Assembly (NCBI GenBank): GCA_013152205.1
Contig: JAADGV010000098.1
Span: 1 to 64,000 of the forward strand
From: Planctomycetota bacterium
GTDB taxonomy: Bacteria; Planctomycetota; Planctomycetia; Pirellulales; Lacipirellulaceae
DNA: 64,000 nt
Direction: 5' to 3'
Part shown: positions 1 through 8,646 of the stretch, one piece after another
How the letters are laid out: the number at the start of each line of letters is the position of its first letter
How positions within the stretch are numbered: position 1 is the stretch's first letter
Translations under genes and position numbers: made by a program
The notes under the pieces: generated by a model
Told to the model about the DNA's origin: nothing
Databases searched by the model: none
What the model saw: the letters and a program-made list of their open reading frames with translations, nothing else

Positions 1-15
1 TCAGGTTACCTCCTC

Positions 16-79
16 GTGAGTGAAGGACTTTAGTCCGAAGCTCACGAAATTTCCGAACCTACCGGCTTCTAGCCGGTAG
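16..79. repeat. Two adjacent palindromic hairpins
   Basis: The first palindrome (16-45) has inner arms GGAC/GTCC around TTTA and outer arms GTGAG/CTCAC. The second (59-79) pairs CTACCGGCT with AGCCGGTAG around a 3-nt loop. They lie just upstream of the first gene and look like REP-type intergenic repeats, not terminators, because no T-run follows. Confidence 0.5.
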
Positions 80-179
80 TAGTTGAGTTACTCAAAGCGA
101 AAACGCGGGCTCCTTTCTTTTCAGTTTGAGTTATTTTTCCGGACGGCCCCCTATTGTATTGCAAAAAACAGGTTCTCCC

Positions 180-890
180 ATGAACACGACCCCATATCTA
201 AGCAAACTAGTGTCCCTGCTCCGCAGAGTCCCGGTAACGTCGAGCATAGCGGTCGCGGCAATAATAGTCGCCGTTTTTCCATCTCTCGCCAATTTATTGC
301 AGTACGACCGCGCCGCAATCGAGGGCGGCGAATTCTGGCGGCTGGCTACCTGTTACCTTACCCACTGGAACGCCGACCACCTTACCTGGGACTTGCTAAT
401 GTTCCTCGTTTTGGGCGGAGCGTGCGAAATTCGCAATCCTTTGCGAATGCGAACCAGTCTGCTCGCTGGAATTGTTGCGGTGTCGGCTCTCGTCTACCTC
501 GCATTCCCTGACATTACCACCTACCGTGGACTCTCGGGTTTGGATACCGCAATGTTTACGCTACTGGCAACCGGATTGCTTTGCGAAGCTTGGCGCGAAA
601 GAAATACCCTACAAACCCTTGCGACCGGGGGTCTGTTGCTCGCGCTCAGTGCAAAAACAGTCTACGAGGCGGTTACCGGGCAAACGCTCTTCGTCGACCA
701 GCAGGCTGCCGACTTTGTCCCTCTAGTTTACGACCACATCGCCGGTGCCGCCGTCGGGGTTGCCGCTTCGTTTCTCAAACCCAGCACGTTAGAGCGACTT
801 TCTAATTTACACACTCCCAATCGAAAGCCGTTAGCGGTGGCGGCCACGCCATTACGAACCGCGAAAACAGCCCGCTACCGAAAAAAATAA
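180..890 (+). CDS. rrtA: Rhombosortase-like rhomboid intramembrane serine protease
   Basis: This is a 236-residue polytopic membrane protein of the rhomboid/rhombosortase type, expected to cleave a transmembrane or C-terminal sorting segment inside the membrane. A hydrophobic N-terminal helix is followed by an EFWRLATCYLTHW..HL.WDL segment typical of rhomboids. The likely nucleophile is the serine of YRGLSGLD, and the likely partner histidine lies in VYDHIAGAAVG. The start at 180 is chosen over an in-frame ATG at 126 because the extra 18 residues resemble no signal sequence. The last ~19 residues, rich in Ala, Thr and Lys, are encoded by a dispersed repeat and by what follows it, so the natural C-terminus may have been altered. 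It could be an ordinary small rhomboid; no obvious sorted substrate is nearby. Confidence 0.72.
   Translation: MNTTPYLSKLVSLLRRVPVTSSIAVAAIIVAVFPSLANLLQYDRAAIEGGEFWRLATCYLTHWNADHLTWDLLMFLVLGGACEIRNPLRMRTSLLAGIVAVSALVYLAFPDITTYRGLSGLDTAMFTLLATGLLCEAWRERNTLQTLATGGLLLALSAKTVYEAVTGQTLFVDQQAADFVPLVYDHIAGAAVGVAASFLKPSTLERLSNLHTPNRKPLAVAATPLRTAKTARYRKK
830..851 (+). repeat. Short dispersed repeat, copy 1
   Basis: A 22-bp segment built around GGTGGCGGCCACGCC. An exact copy lies at 49353-49374 and a shorter one at 9411-9430. Here it sits inside the end of the rhombosortase-like reading frame and encodes part of its C-terminal tail. Confidence 0.6.
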
Positions 891-903
891 AACGCACGGC
901 AGC

Positions 904-1962
904 TTACTTCCCTCGTAGCCCAATTCGCTGTCGCAACGATTCGTCCCTCATCCGATTCTGCATCCACTCGCGATTCTCTAAATACCAGCGAACCGTCTGT
1001 TCCAGACTTGTCTGAAAATCGCTCTCAGGGCGCCAACCCAACTGCCGTATCTTTGTTGCGTCGACCGCATACCGTCGATCATGGCCCGGTCGATCTTCTA
1101 CAAAATCAATCAGCTCCCGACAGGGAGTGCTTGGCAGATCAGTAACTATCCGTTCGAGGGTATCGCAAATCGCGTAAACGATTTCTTTGTTCGTCAGCTC
1201 GCAGTTGCCGCCGAGGTTGTAAGCCTCGCCAACCTTTCCCTGCGAAAGGACAAGTCGCAGTGCCTGGCAATGATCTTCGACAAAGAGCCAATCACGCACA
1301 TTCAATCCATCCCCATAAATGGGAATACGATCGCCTGCCAAGGCATTGAAAATCACCATCGGCACAAGTTTTTCTGGCAATTGTCGCGGGCCATAGTTGT
1401 TCGAGCAACTGGCGATGATCGTAGGCAAACCGTAAGTGCGAAAATACGCTCGCACAAAATGGTCTGCCGCCGCTTTGGAAGCCGCATAGGGCGAATTTGG
1501 CTGATAGGGCGACGACTCTGTGAACTTACCCTCCGCGCCAAGCGAACCATAAACCTCGTCCGTCGAAATATGCAGGAACCGAAACCGATCACGCTCGCCA
1601 GCATCAAGAGACTGCCAATAGCGGAGAGTCGACTCCAACAACCGATTCGTACCCACAACATTCGTTTGCACAAAAACATCAGGCGAGTCGATGGAACGGT
1701 CGACATGGCTCTCCGCAGCAAAGTTGACAATAGCACTCGGCTTATGCTTGGCAAGCAACGCATCGACAAGCTGCGAATCGCCAATATCCCCTTCGACAAA
1801 GTCCAGCCGAGAATCGTCTTTGACCGACGCAAGATTTTCTAAGCTACCGGCATAGGTCAGTTTGTCGAGGACCACAACCGGCAACGACTCCCCCTCAAGC
1901 CACTTCAACACGAAGCAACTACCAATAAAACCCGCGCCGCCGGTTATTAAGATGGATGACAT
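904..1962 (-). CDS. rfbB: dTDP-glucose 4,6-dehydratase
   Basis: A 352-residue extended SDR protein that converts dTDP-glucose to dTDP-4-keto-6-deoxyglucose, the committed step toward dTDP-rhamnose and other deoxysugars for surface polysaccharides. The NAD-binding GGAGFIGS motif is at the very N-terminus. The family signature HISTDEVYGSLG is present, as is the catalytic YAASK (Tyr-x3-Lys), followed by SNNYGPRQLPEKLVP, a hallmark of RmlB. Length is normal for the family. It stands alone: no rmlA, rmlC or rmlD is adjacent. A RBS-like GAGG lies just upstream of the ATG on the minus strand. Confidence 0.96.
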   Translation of the reverse strand: MSSILITGGAGFIGSCFVLKWLEGESLPVVVLDKLTYAGSLENLASVKDDSRLDFVEGDIGDSQLVDALLAKHKPSAIVNFAAESHVDRSIDSPDVFVQTNVVGTNRLLESTLRYWQSLDAGERDRFRFLHISTDEVYGSLGAEGKFTESSPYQPNSPYAASKAAADHFVRAYFRTYGLPTIIASCSNNYGPRQLPEKLVPMVIFNALAGDRIPIYGDGLNVRDWLFVEDHCQALRLVLSQGKVGEAYNLGGNCELTNKEIVYAICDTLERIVTDLPSTPCRELIDFVEDRPGHDRRYAVDATKIRQLGWRPESDFQTSLEQTVRWYLENREWMQNRMRDESLRQRIGLRGK

Positions 1963-1985
1963 GTTTGAGGAGGATTAAGAATTTT

Positions 1986-2181
1986 GTAAGACTTCAGGCG
2001 AATGAAGCAGAATAGAACGCAGATTCAGCCGATTGTCGCAGATTACAAAATGATTATGGTCAAATGTCTGTTTCGACCCATAGCCATATGACTTCGACAA
2101 TCGCTTCTCTTTGTAATCTGTGAAAATCCGTCTGATCTGTGTTCATCCGCGTTCTATTACTTCAGCTATACGAAGTCTTAC
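1986..2181. repeat. 196-bp long palindromic intergenic repeat
   Basis: The ends GTAAGACTTC and GAAGTCTTAC are perfect inverted repeats, and inner arms AGAATAGAACGC / GCGTTCTATT continue the pairing. A second member at 63390-63592 shares a near-identical right half of about 45 bp. The element fills the gap between rfbB and nuoD. No reading frame of note lies in 1963-2302. Confidence 0.8.
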
Positions 2182-2302
2182 CGTTTTCAAAATATTTATC
2201 CAGACCGGATAAACGGCTTTGGAGATCATGAAACCCCAGGACGCGCAGCTTGGCTGTGGAAAGCAACACATTTGGCGTGGTCTGACACCAAAATTGTTCT
2301 TC

Positions 2303-3508
2303 TCAGCGATCGATCTCACCCATCACGATATCGAGCGAACCGACTACGGCGGGGACGTCGGCTATTAGGCAGCCGGTGCATAGCGCGGAGGTTATCCATA
2401 GGTTGCTGAAACAACTGCTTCGGGCGCGTGCCCGCCACGGGATTGCGCTGCCATCGCTCACTAGATAAAAACCCATCTGGCCGCGTGGTGCTTCGGTCTC
2501 TAGATAGACTTCGCCCTTGGGGAGCTTTTGGGTTAGCTTCATGGGTTCGCCGTAGCTGCCGCTTGTTGTGCGGTAGCGGTCGATTCCTTGGCGTACGAGG
2601 TCGATCGATTGCATGACCTCCAGCATCCGCACATAAAAACGGTGCCAACAGTCGCCCAACACGGCTTCTTGTGGTATCGATGGGTAATCATGGTCGTTGG
2701 GATAATGACCATTCTTTTCAGCAATCACCTCGAAAGCGTAGCCTTCGTACATCGCCGTATAGATTTCCTCGCCATCGCGCCGTAAATCGTGGTCGACGCC
2801 ACTGCCGCGCAGCACAGGGCCACTGGTCCCGTAGTCGATTGCCATCTCGGGAGACATGATCCCGATGCCAGCCGTTCGTTTGACAAAGACGGCATTGGTT
2901 GTCAGCAGCACATGATATTCTTGGATAATCGGCAGTAGCTGATCGAGAAACTTCTCGCACGTATCTAACCAGCCGGTTGGCAAATCGGCCGTCGCGCCGC
3001 CCACTGTCAGGTAGCTGTAGGTCAGCCGCGCGCCACAGACTTCTTCAAACAGATCTAAAATCTTTTCACGCTCGCGGAACGCATAGAGAAACGGGCTGAA
3101 TGTTCCCAGGTCGAGCCCGTAGGTGCCCATCGCGACCAAGTGGCTGGCGATGCGTCCTAGCTCGGCGATGATCACTCGAAGATGCCGACCACGCTCGGGT
3201 GGTTCGTACTTCAACAGTTTTTCGACTGTCAGAGCCCACCCCAGATTCATGTTCATGCCAGCCAGATAATCCATCCGGTCGGTATACGGAATCCACTGAC
3301 GAGGAGTCAGATTCTCGCCAATTTTTTCGGCGCTGCGGTGCAGATATCCAATATGTGGAGTGACTTCCGAGACGATTTCGCCGTCGGTCCGCAGCACGAG
3401 CCTTAGCACCCCGTGGGTACTTGGATGCTGGGGGCCCATGTTGATCAGCATTTCGTCCGTGCGGACATCAAATTCAATGACACGCGGATCGTCGACAGTT
3501 GTACTCAT
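2303..3508 (-). CDS. nuoD: NADH-quinone oxidoreductase subunit D
   Basis: A 401-residue 49-kDa-type subunit of respiratory complex I, part of the peripheral arm near the quinone-binding site. The N-terminus carries NMGPQHPSTHGVLRL, the family signature with the conserved histidines; HIGYLHRSAEKI and DRMDYLAGMN follow. The C-terminal LIADVPAVVGSLDIVMGEIDR matches the family end, so the gene is full length. It is the last gene of the minus-strand order nuoI-nuoA-nuoC-nuoD, 44 bp after nuoC. NuoD is not fused to NuoC or NuoB. Confidence 0.97.
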   Translation of the reverse strand: MSTTVDDPRVIEFDVRTDEMLINMGPQHPSTHGVLRLVLRTDGEIVSEVTPHIGYLHRSAEKIGENLTPRQWIPYTDRMDYLAGMNMNLGWALTVEKLLKYEPPERGRHLRVIIAELGRIASHLVAMGTYGLDLGTFSPFLYAFREREKILDLFEEVCGARLTYSYLTVGGATADLPTGWLDTCEKFLDQLLPIIQEYHVLLTTNAVFVKRTAGIGIMSPEMAIDYGTSGPVLRGSGVDHDLRRDGEEIYTAMYEGYAFEVIAEKNGHYPNDHDYPSIPQEAVLGDCWHRFYVRMLEVMQSIDLVRQGIDRYRTTSGSYGEPMKLTQKLPKGEVYLETEAPRGQMGFYLVSDGSAIPWRARARSSCFSNLWITSALCTGCLIADVPAVVGSLDIVMGEIDR

Positions 3509-3552
3509 ACGAATCTCAATTTCCAGGTCTCAAAACTTGTTCGTCAGTTGAT

Positions 3553-4083
3553 TTATCTGCCGCGAATGCCGTGGTACTCAAGCGGCATCTCGTAGTCTTT
3601 CCGCAGCGGGTGCCCCACCCAATCTTCCGGGCACAAAACCCGCTTGAGGTTGGGGTGGCCGGTGAAGTGGATGCCAAACAGGTCGTAAACCTCGCGTTCG
3701 TGCCAATCGGCGGTCGTCCAAATGCCAGCCACCGAATCGATTTCGGGCAAGGTTTTTTCTTGATCGTCCCGCCACCTCGGCAGCAACACTTTCAGCACCA
3801 AGCTGTGTTTATGCTGCATGCTAAACAGGTGATAAACAATCTCGATGTGTGGCTCCCAATCGGCCTTCGCCGCCTTCTTTTCGTCGGTGTGCAGGTAGTC
3901 GACCGCGGTGACGCCATTTAAGTAGTCGAAAGCCAAACTCGGTTCGTCGCGCAGGTGCGTACAAACCTCAAGGATTCCCTCGGGCGATACTTCGATCCAG
4001 GGATCGATATTCTCCAGGTTAGCACCGGTGATTTTGTCACCAAAATTTTGCTTCAACTGGTCGACGAAAGTTTGTCCGCTCAT
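3553..4083 (-). CDS. nuoC: NADH-quinone oxidoreductase subunit C
   Basis: A 176-residue 30-kDa-type subunit of complex I that packs against NuoD in the peripheral arm. Recognisable are the segment [11 protein letters not shown] and the family signature [22 protein letters not shown], continuing into [18 protein letters not shown]. Normal length. It follows nuoA by 57 bp and precedes nuoD by 44 bp. In the common order nuoB would lie between nuoA and nuoC, but the gap here is far too small for it. Confidence 0.96.
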   Translation of the reverse strand: MSGQTFVDQLKQNFGDKITGANLENIDPWIEVSPEGILEVCTHLRDEPSLAFDYLNGVTAVDYLHTDEKKAAKADWEPHIEIVYHLFSMQHKHSLVLKVLLPRWRDDQEKTLPEIDSVAGIWTTADWHEREVYDLFGIHFTGHPNLKRVLCPEDWVGHPLRKDYEMPLEYHGIRGR

Positions 4084-4140
4084 AACCGACTTTTTATTTC
4101 AAGAAGAATGGAGAACTAACTAAGAAGTAACAAAAACTAT

Positions 4141-4800
4141 TTACACAGACAAAACGGAACCTGTGGGGCGCGGGCTTTCGACGCTGCCAGGGGGCGAGCG
4201 TTCGACCACTTCGCCTTGCTGGCTTTTGACGGTGCGTACCCAATCAAGATCCCCGCGTCGCCAAACATAAGCAAAGCCGACGAGCAGCACGGCAAAGAAA
4301 ACGGCGATGTCTGCAAACGAGGTCAACGCGATTTTTTGGGCTGTCTCTTGAAGGGTTGTTTGAATTGCCACCGGGTCTTCCAGCAGGCCTTCGAACTGCC
4401 CAGCCGGGTTGGTGACGCCTAACTCTTGCAAACGCTCCGTTGCAGCAGCAGACAACACCGAGGGGCTGGCAGCGTCGCCCAGGTCGGCTGTCACCGCTGC
4501 TATGGGCATATCTGGCGAGGTCAGTTGAACCGACTTACCGAACACCGTTGCCCAGGGAAAGAAAAACGCAATTTCGACATCGAAGATGATAAACAGCAAG
4601 GCGACTACATAAAATCGCAGGTCGAACTGCACAAAGCTGGAACCAATCACCGGTTCGCCACACTCGTAAACTTCCAATTTCTCTTCATTCGGAAGTTTGG
4701 GCCGCACCAATCTGCCAACCAGCAAGTTTACGAATAAAAACAACGCAGCCACACCGGCAAACAAAGCCAAGTAAGCCACTATTGCAGTTGGCGTCGCCAT
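4141..4800 (-). CDS. nuoA: NADH-quinone oxidoreductase subunit A with inserted loop
   Basis: Membrane subunit NuoA of complex I, three transmembrane helices, normally about 120 residues but 219 here. Helix 1 is near residues 8-28. The conserved KLEVYECGEPVIGSS and the FDLRFYVVALLFIIFDVEIAFFFPW stretch (helix 2) are intact. Helix 3 (about 163-180) ends in VWRRGDLDW. Between helices 2 and 3 is an extra polar segment of about 60-65 residues (about 92-155) rich in Ala, Thr and Asp. An approximately 35-residue C-terminal tail is also extra. The canonical parts look functional. The gene lies between nuoI and nuoC. Confidence 0.93.
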   Translation of the reverse strand: MATPTAIVAYLALFAGVAALFLFVNLLVGRLVRPKLPNEEKLEVYECGEPVIGSSFVQFDLRFYVVALLFIIFDVEIAFFFPWATVFGKSVQLTSPDMPIAAVTADLGDAASPSVLSAAATERLQELGVTNPAGQFEGLLEDPVAIQTTLQETAQKIALTSFADIAVFFAVLLVGFAYVWRRGDLDWVRTVKSQQGEVVERSPPGSVESPRPTGSVLSV

Positions 4801-4862
4801 AAGAAGATGCCTTGTATTGATCTGCTAGTAAGTACGCAGGAATGGAAAAGAAAAAACGATTG

Positions 4863-5465
4863 CTACGAATTCGGGCCGCCATGGACAGGCTCGGTAATCA
4901 CTTTCGCCTGGGCCACCGCAGTTGGGTTCAATGTCGATCGCCCCCAAGCCACATCGAGCGGCAATCGCGCAAAATCTACGATGCAGCCATCGCGACTAAA
5001 ACAACTCAAGTCGTGCGTGGCTCCCATGAAAATGCTATCCACAGGGCAGGGCTCAACGCACAAAGCACAAAACATGCACTTGCTGTAATCGATCGCATAC
5101 CCAGTAATCTTAAAACCTTTGCTCCCCTCAACTCGCTCTTTACCAATGTAGATACAGTCCACAGGGCAAGCTTTAGCGCATAGGTCGCAGGAAATACAGG
5201 TCGTCAAATCGAATCGATGGAAACCCCGATAACGGGCCGAAACGGGCACGGGGAGTTCAGGGTACTCAAAGTGTTCGGTAAAAGTTTTTCGCTCTGGCCG
5301 ATAGGTTTTAAACCATGTACGCAGCGTTATCCACAAACCGTGGACTACCGTGTACACAGCTTCGAAAACATTTCCCAGCCATGGAAAGACTCGCTTGAGC
5401 CAGCGGATCATCTTAAAGTCCGGTCCTCTTTCTCGACCAAGGTATCTATGGTCGATGGTTGTCAT
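4863..5465 (-). CDS. nuoI: NADH-quinone oxidoreductase subunit I, two [4Fe-4S] clusters
   Basis: A 200-residue ferredoxin-like subunit that passes electrons toward NuoB and quinone in complex I. Two cluster-binding motifs are clear: CISCDLCAKACPVDCI and CMFCALCVEPCPVDSI. The RYRGFHRFDLTTC lead-in is typical. The C-terminal ~45 residues contain two further cysteines and vary in the family. It is the first gene of the minus-strand nuo group, 62 bp before nuoA. The position of nuoI at the head of the operon is unusual relative to the textbook A-N order. Confidence 0.96.
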   Translation of the reverse strand: MTTIDHRYLGRERGPDFKMIRWLKRVFPWLGNVFEAVYTVVHGLWITLRTWFKTYRPERKTFTEHFEYPELPVPVSARYRGFHRFDLTTCISCDLCAKACPVDCIYIGKERVEGSKGFKITGYAIDYSKCMFCALCVEPCPVDSIFMGATHDLSCFSRDGCIVDFARLPLDVAWGRSTLNPTAVAQAKVITEPVHGGPNS

Positions 5466-6317
5466 TGCAATCTACTTTTGAGCGGGCACCTTGCCCCTGT
5501 ACCGAACCTTCGCAAGGGGCCTCTCGCCCCCCGATAGCATAGCGGTACAAACCTTGGATTATAGGATGCCTAAGACTCGCCGCAACCGCCGTTGCACCTT
5601 TAACTTGCGAACATTTTTTCCGGACCCCTACGTCTCATTACAAGCGTTTCATTTCATCAGTGCAGCCTACAAAATCGCGTGAAGTGCCAAAGGCAGGGGA
5701 TTGCAACCGCAGGGGCTTTCAAAGCACGTCGACATGACGCGGCATTTCTTGTCTTGCTTTCGCGCAAGGTTCGCACCTACGCGATCACGATTCGCAGTTT
5801 TCCCAGCAGCTTTCTAGATAATCACGGATTACACAGATTGAGATTTGGCCCCTAGTGACCCCGATATTTCCTTGGGAAAGGTAAAATCCTTATAACTCAT
5901 CCCAAATTACCAATTTTCTAATAACGGGCGAGTTGCGGCAGGCCGTCCCGTTGGTTCTACGGGTACAAAAATACAGGATATCCGCCTAACCTGTTTCACA
6001 ATAAAGGATTACAGCAACGCAAGATGGTCTAATTACGTCAATAAGTCGACCTGGGCAGGGGGGTAGTTTGGTGACACCAGCACAAATAGTGTACCAATCT
6101 CACAAACTCTGGTGAAAAATCCGGTGCTGAGCCTGCTCCGCTCGCTTGACTCTGCACTTTCACCACGTAGAGTGGAATGAGAGGCGTCGTGTGATGCCCC
6201 GTTGCTCGCCCCTATCTAACGGTAGTAAAACAGTTTAGATAGGCTTGTGGGCATAGGTTTGGAGGCCGGCACCGGTTAAGGGGAGTGACTGGCCTACGTG
6301 TGCGAAGGAATCGATCC
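5466..6317. other. Intergenic region between nuoI and csrA
   Basis: About 850 bases with no convincing gene on either strand. It must contain the promoters of the divergent nuo operon and csrA. A fragment around 5820-5850 resembles the direct ends of the long hairpin repeats seen elsewhere in the window (ATCACGGATTACACAGATT). I see no riboswitch or structured RNA that I can name. Confidence 0.4.
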
Positions 6318-6536
6318 ATGCTGGTACTGTCTCGAAAAAAGAATGAAAGTATTGTCATCAACGATGACATCACGATTGTCGTCGTAGAAATCCGTGGCGA
6401 TAAGGTTAGGCTCGGCATCGAAGCTCCCAAAGAGGTGCCCGTCCACCGCAACGAAGTCTACGAGGCTATTCGTCGCAACCAACAGGCTGCCGCCGAACAG
6501 TCATGCGAGCCAGACCCGAGTAGTACGCCCGAGTAG
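6318..6536 (+). CDS. csrA: Carbon storage regulator CsrA
   Basis: A 72-residue post-transcriptional regulator that binds GGA motifs in mRNA leaders. The sequence MLVLSRKKNESIVINDDI followed by VVEIRGDKVRLGIEAPKEVPVHRNEVYEAI is diagnostic, including the RNA-binding RLGIEAP and VHR residues. The start at 6318 is set by this N-terminus and by an AAGGAA ribosome binding site 7-8 bases upstream; the in-frame ATG at 6285 would add 11 unrelated residues. The C-terminal ~15 residues are variable. No flagellar genes are adjacent. Confidence 0.97.
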   Translation: MLVLSRKKNESIVINDDITIVVVEIRGDKVRLGIEAPKEVPVHRNEVYEAIRRNQQAAAEQSCEPDPSSTPE

Positions 6537-6771
6537 CTCGCTACGGGCTAACAGCTATCTCGTGTGTGTTTTCTTCCTGTTCTACCTCAATAGCCCCAAG
6601 AACGCTCGCCAAACCGGGCACTCTACGGCTGGTAAATTGGCGATTTGCGGCAGGAGCACTTGACGTTTGCCGTCAGTTGTCGTAACTCTATAGGCCCGCA
6701 AACGGTTCTGTCAGCCGACAGTCGTTTGCTCCCGGCTGTCTAGATACCTTACAAGCTAGCTGATATTCGGG

Positions 6772-6844
6772 GGCCCCTTCGTCTAGCGGTCTAGGACTCC
6801 GGCCTTTCACGCCGGCAACACGGGTTCAAGTCCCGTAGGGGTCA
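6772..6844 (+). tRNA. tRNA-Glu (anticodon TTC)
   Basis: A complete cloverleaf. Acceptor GGCCCCT pairs with AGGGGTC (one G-T pair), with discriminator A. The anticodon stem is CCGGC/GCCGG with loop CTTTCAC giving TTC. The T arm is ACGGG-TTCAAGT-CCCGT. CCA is not encoded. A weak -35-like TTGACG lies about 110 bases upstream at 6660. The following bases to 7553 contain no gene; they hold a long inverted repeat. Confidence 0.96.
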
Positions 6845-7096
6845 TTTTTCTCTTCTTCTCCTCGCGATCGGCGTCGTCCGTACTGGCATTGGCCTGATTT
6901 CGTTTCTGAGAGGTATCGCGTTTACGCCTTTGAGGGGCAGGCCTTGAGTGAGGATAGGTCGGTCTGGGGCTATCTGGGCGAGACGTATTTGGCTTAAAAA
7001 TGTGTCGACAACAGGTCTGCTATCGTCGCAGCTTGGGTGGCTCGAGTGTATAGAGACGTAGGTTGTAAGCGCTCGGTGGCAAGAAATCAGGAGGGG

Positions 7097-7205
7097 ATTG
7101 CAAAGTCACTGTGGGAGGCGTCTCAGACGCCGATCATGAGTCAAAACAAGCACTTTCGGCGTCGGGAGACGCCTCCCACAATCACAGATCGTCGACTTTG
7201 CAATC
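7097..7205. repeat. Long imperfect inverted repeat
   Basis: Outer arms GATTGCAAAGTC (7097) and GACTTTGCAATC (7194) are perfect. Inner arms start GTGGGAGGCGTCTC at 7111 and end GAGACGCCTCCCAC at 7179. The central loop is about 22 bases. A sequence resembling the outer right arm plus its flank recurs near 56202-56222, ahead of the ketosynthase gene, which suggests a dispersed family. Confidence 0.65.
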
Positions 7206-7553
7206 GTCCTGGGCAAGAAATACAATGGGCGTCGAAGTGTGGCTCGATGTTGCGAGTGTAAAGGTCTTCAGCAAGGGATTCGAAGGCCACATGGAAAATA
7301 GCGGGGGTGACAAAGAAAATCCCAGGCCTATTGAGATATGCGACAGGAAAGCGACAGGCCGACCAACGGGAATACCGGATTTAGCGAGTGAATTTAGCGA
7401 GTGAATACTGAGGCCAAGTAAAGTTCCTGATGCACACATCAATAAATACTGAAAGACATAATCTGAGGGTGGTCATTCCGGTGCTGTGCCTTTACTCTAT
7501 TCGTTGCGGGATGCCTCCATAGGTGATTGCACAAATTTTTTTGGAACACACTG

Positions 7554-8123
7554 ATGACTAAAATTTTGATGCCGATTGGCGACGCGACTGAAGCACTAGA
7601 TACGTTTTATCCTTACTTCCGACTGCAAGAAGAAGGTTGGGAGGTTGTGGTCGCTGGCCCCGATGCCCGACTTTATCATACCGTGCTGCACGAGATCCCG
7701 CCCCATGCCAATGTGCCGTGGGATATTACGCAAGAGCGGTCGGGATACCATATCGAGGCGACCGTAGCATTTCGAGATATGAAGGCAGAAGACTACGCAG
7801 GGATGTTTGTTTCGGGAGGGCGAGCGCCTGAATACATTCGTTACGACCAAGATTTATTGCGGGTAGTGCGTGAGATTTCAGCGGCACAGAAGCCAATCGC
7901 TTGCGTGTGCCACGGGGTCGAGATTCTCACGGCGGCAGGAGTAATTGAGGGAAAAACGGTAACCACGGTTGCGAAGTGTGCGATGGATGCTGAGCAAGGC
8001 AAAGCGAAGTATGTCGACAAAGAGCTAGTCGTCGATGGCTCGTTGGTGACCGCAAGAGTGTGGCATGACAATGCTCCGTTGATGCGGACTTTTGTGGAGA
8101 TGCTCAAGGCAGCCGGGTGCTAA
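7554..8123 (+). CDS. DJ-1/PfpI family protein
   Basis: A 189-residue class I glutamine amidotransferase-like protein of the DJ-1/PfpI superfamily. These proteins act as glyoxalase/deglycase-type enzymes, proteases or chaperones. The N-terminus MTKILMPIGDATEALDTFYP is the first beta strand and loop. The nucleophile elbow is ACVCHG, with Cys119 followed by His120, the usual PfpI arrangement. FVSGGRAPEYIR is the conserved oxyanion-side loop. The start at 7554 is preferred over an ATG at 7527 because the extra nine residues do not fit the fold. It is monocistronic; substrate unknown. Confidence 0.87.
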   Translation: MTKILMPIGDATEALDTFYPYFRLQEEGWEVVVAGPDARLYHTVLHEIPPHANVPWDITQERSGYHIEATVAFRDMKAEDYAGMFVSGGRAPEYIRYDQDLLRVVREISAAQKPIACVCHGVEILTAAGVIEGKTVTTVAKCAMDAEQGKAKYVDKELVVDGSLVTARVWHDNAPLMRTFVEMLKAAGC

Positions 8124-8166
8124 TGAAGGTCGTGTCACAGGGGCACCGAGGGCACGGCGCATCGCT

Positions 8167-8595
8167 TCAACGCGGGTTGGCTATTTCTCGGAAGCGTTCT
8201 AAGGTTGTCGAACTGACGTGGTGTTCAATACCTTCTGCATCAATGGCAGCAGTCGCCTCATCGACTCCAATCGCCAGTAGAAATCGGTACACAATCATGT
8301 GGCGATCTCGGCATTTGGCAGCGAGTCGCTTGCCTTTAGGCGTCATCTTTATCGGTTGATAGGGTTCGGTTACGACCAATCCCTCGTCTTGAAGCCTTTT
8401 GACAATTCGATGAACCGTCACATGGCTGACCGCGAATCGCTTGGCAAGATCCGTCACGCGGCATCTTTTTTGACTCTCCAGAATGTCCGCGACCGCTTCC
8501 ACATAGTCTTCCGCCGTCTCAGTCGCATGATCGCACCGAGTCCGCTGATGCGGCTCAGATTTCCCCGCTGTTTCTGTCACAGAACTCTCCTGCAT
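8167..8595 (-). CDS. mntR: Manganese-responsive regulator MntR (DtxR family)
   Basis: A 142-residue metal-dependent repressor. The winged helix runs from TAEDYVEAVADIL through VTDLAKRFAVSHVTVHRIVKR. The dimerisation and metal-binding part RDRHMIVYRFLLAIGV...DAEGIEHHVS matches MntR closely, with the conserved His and Glu residues. A start at 8595 gives the normal MntR length; an in-frame ATG at 8655 would add 20 residues but would overlap the first operator-like palindrome. No Mn transporter gene is adjacent. A divergent DtxR-type gene starts at 8895, and two identical palindromes lie between. Confidence 0.88.
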   Translation of the reverse strand: MQESSVTETAGKSEPHQRTRCDHATETAEDYVEAVADILESQKRCRVTDLAKRFAVSHVTVHRIVKRLQDEGLVVTEPYQPIKMTPKGKRLAAKCRDRHMIVYRFLLAIGVDEATAAIDAEGIEHHVSSTTLERFREIANPR

Positions 8596-8646
8596 CTCCA
8601 AGTGGTATGAACCATTCCTAAAGGAGATCATACTGGGTTGACACAG

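Noticed and set aside
1081-1842. Long open frame on the plus strand opposite rfbB
   Set aside because: It is the antisense shadow of a well-conserved enzyme and has no family motif.
6105-6185. Possible hairpin repeat related to GGTGAGAAATCC at 37371
   Set aside because: A short resemblance (GGTGAAAAATCCGG) without matching arms.
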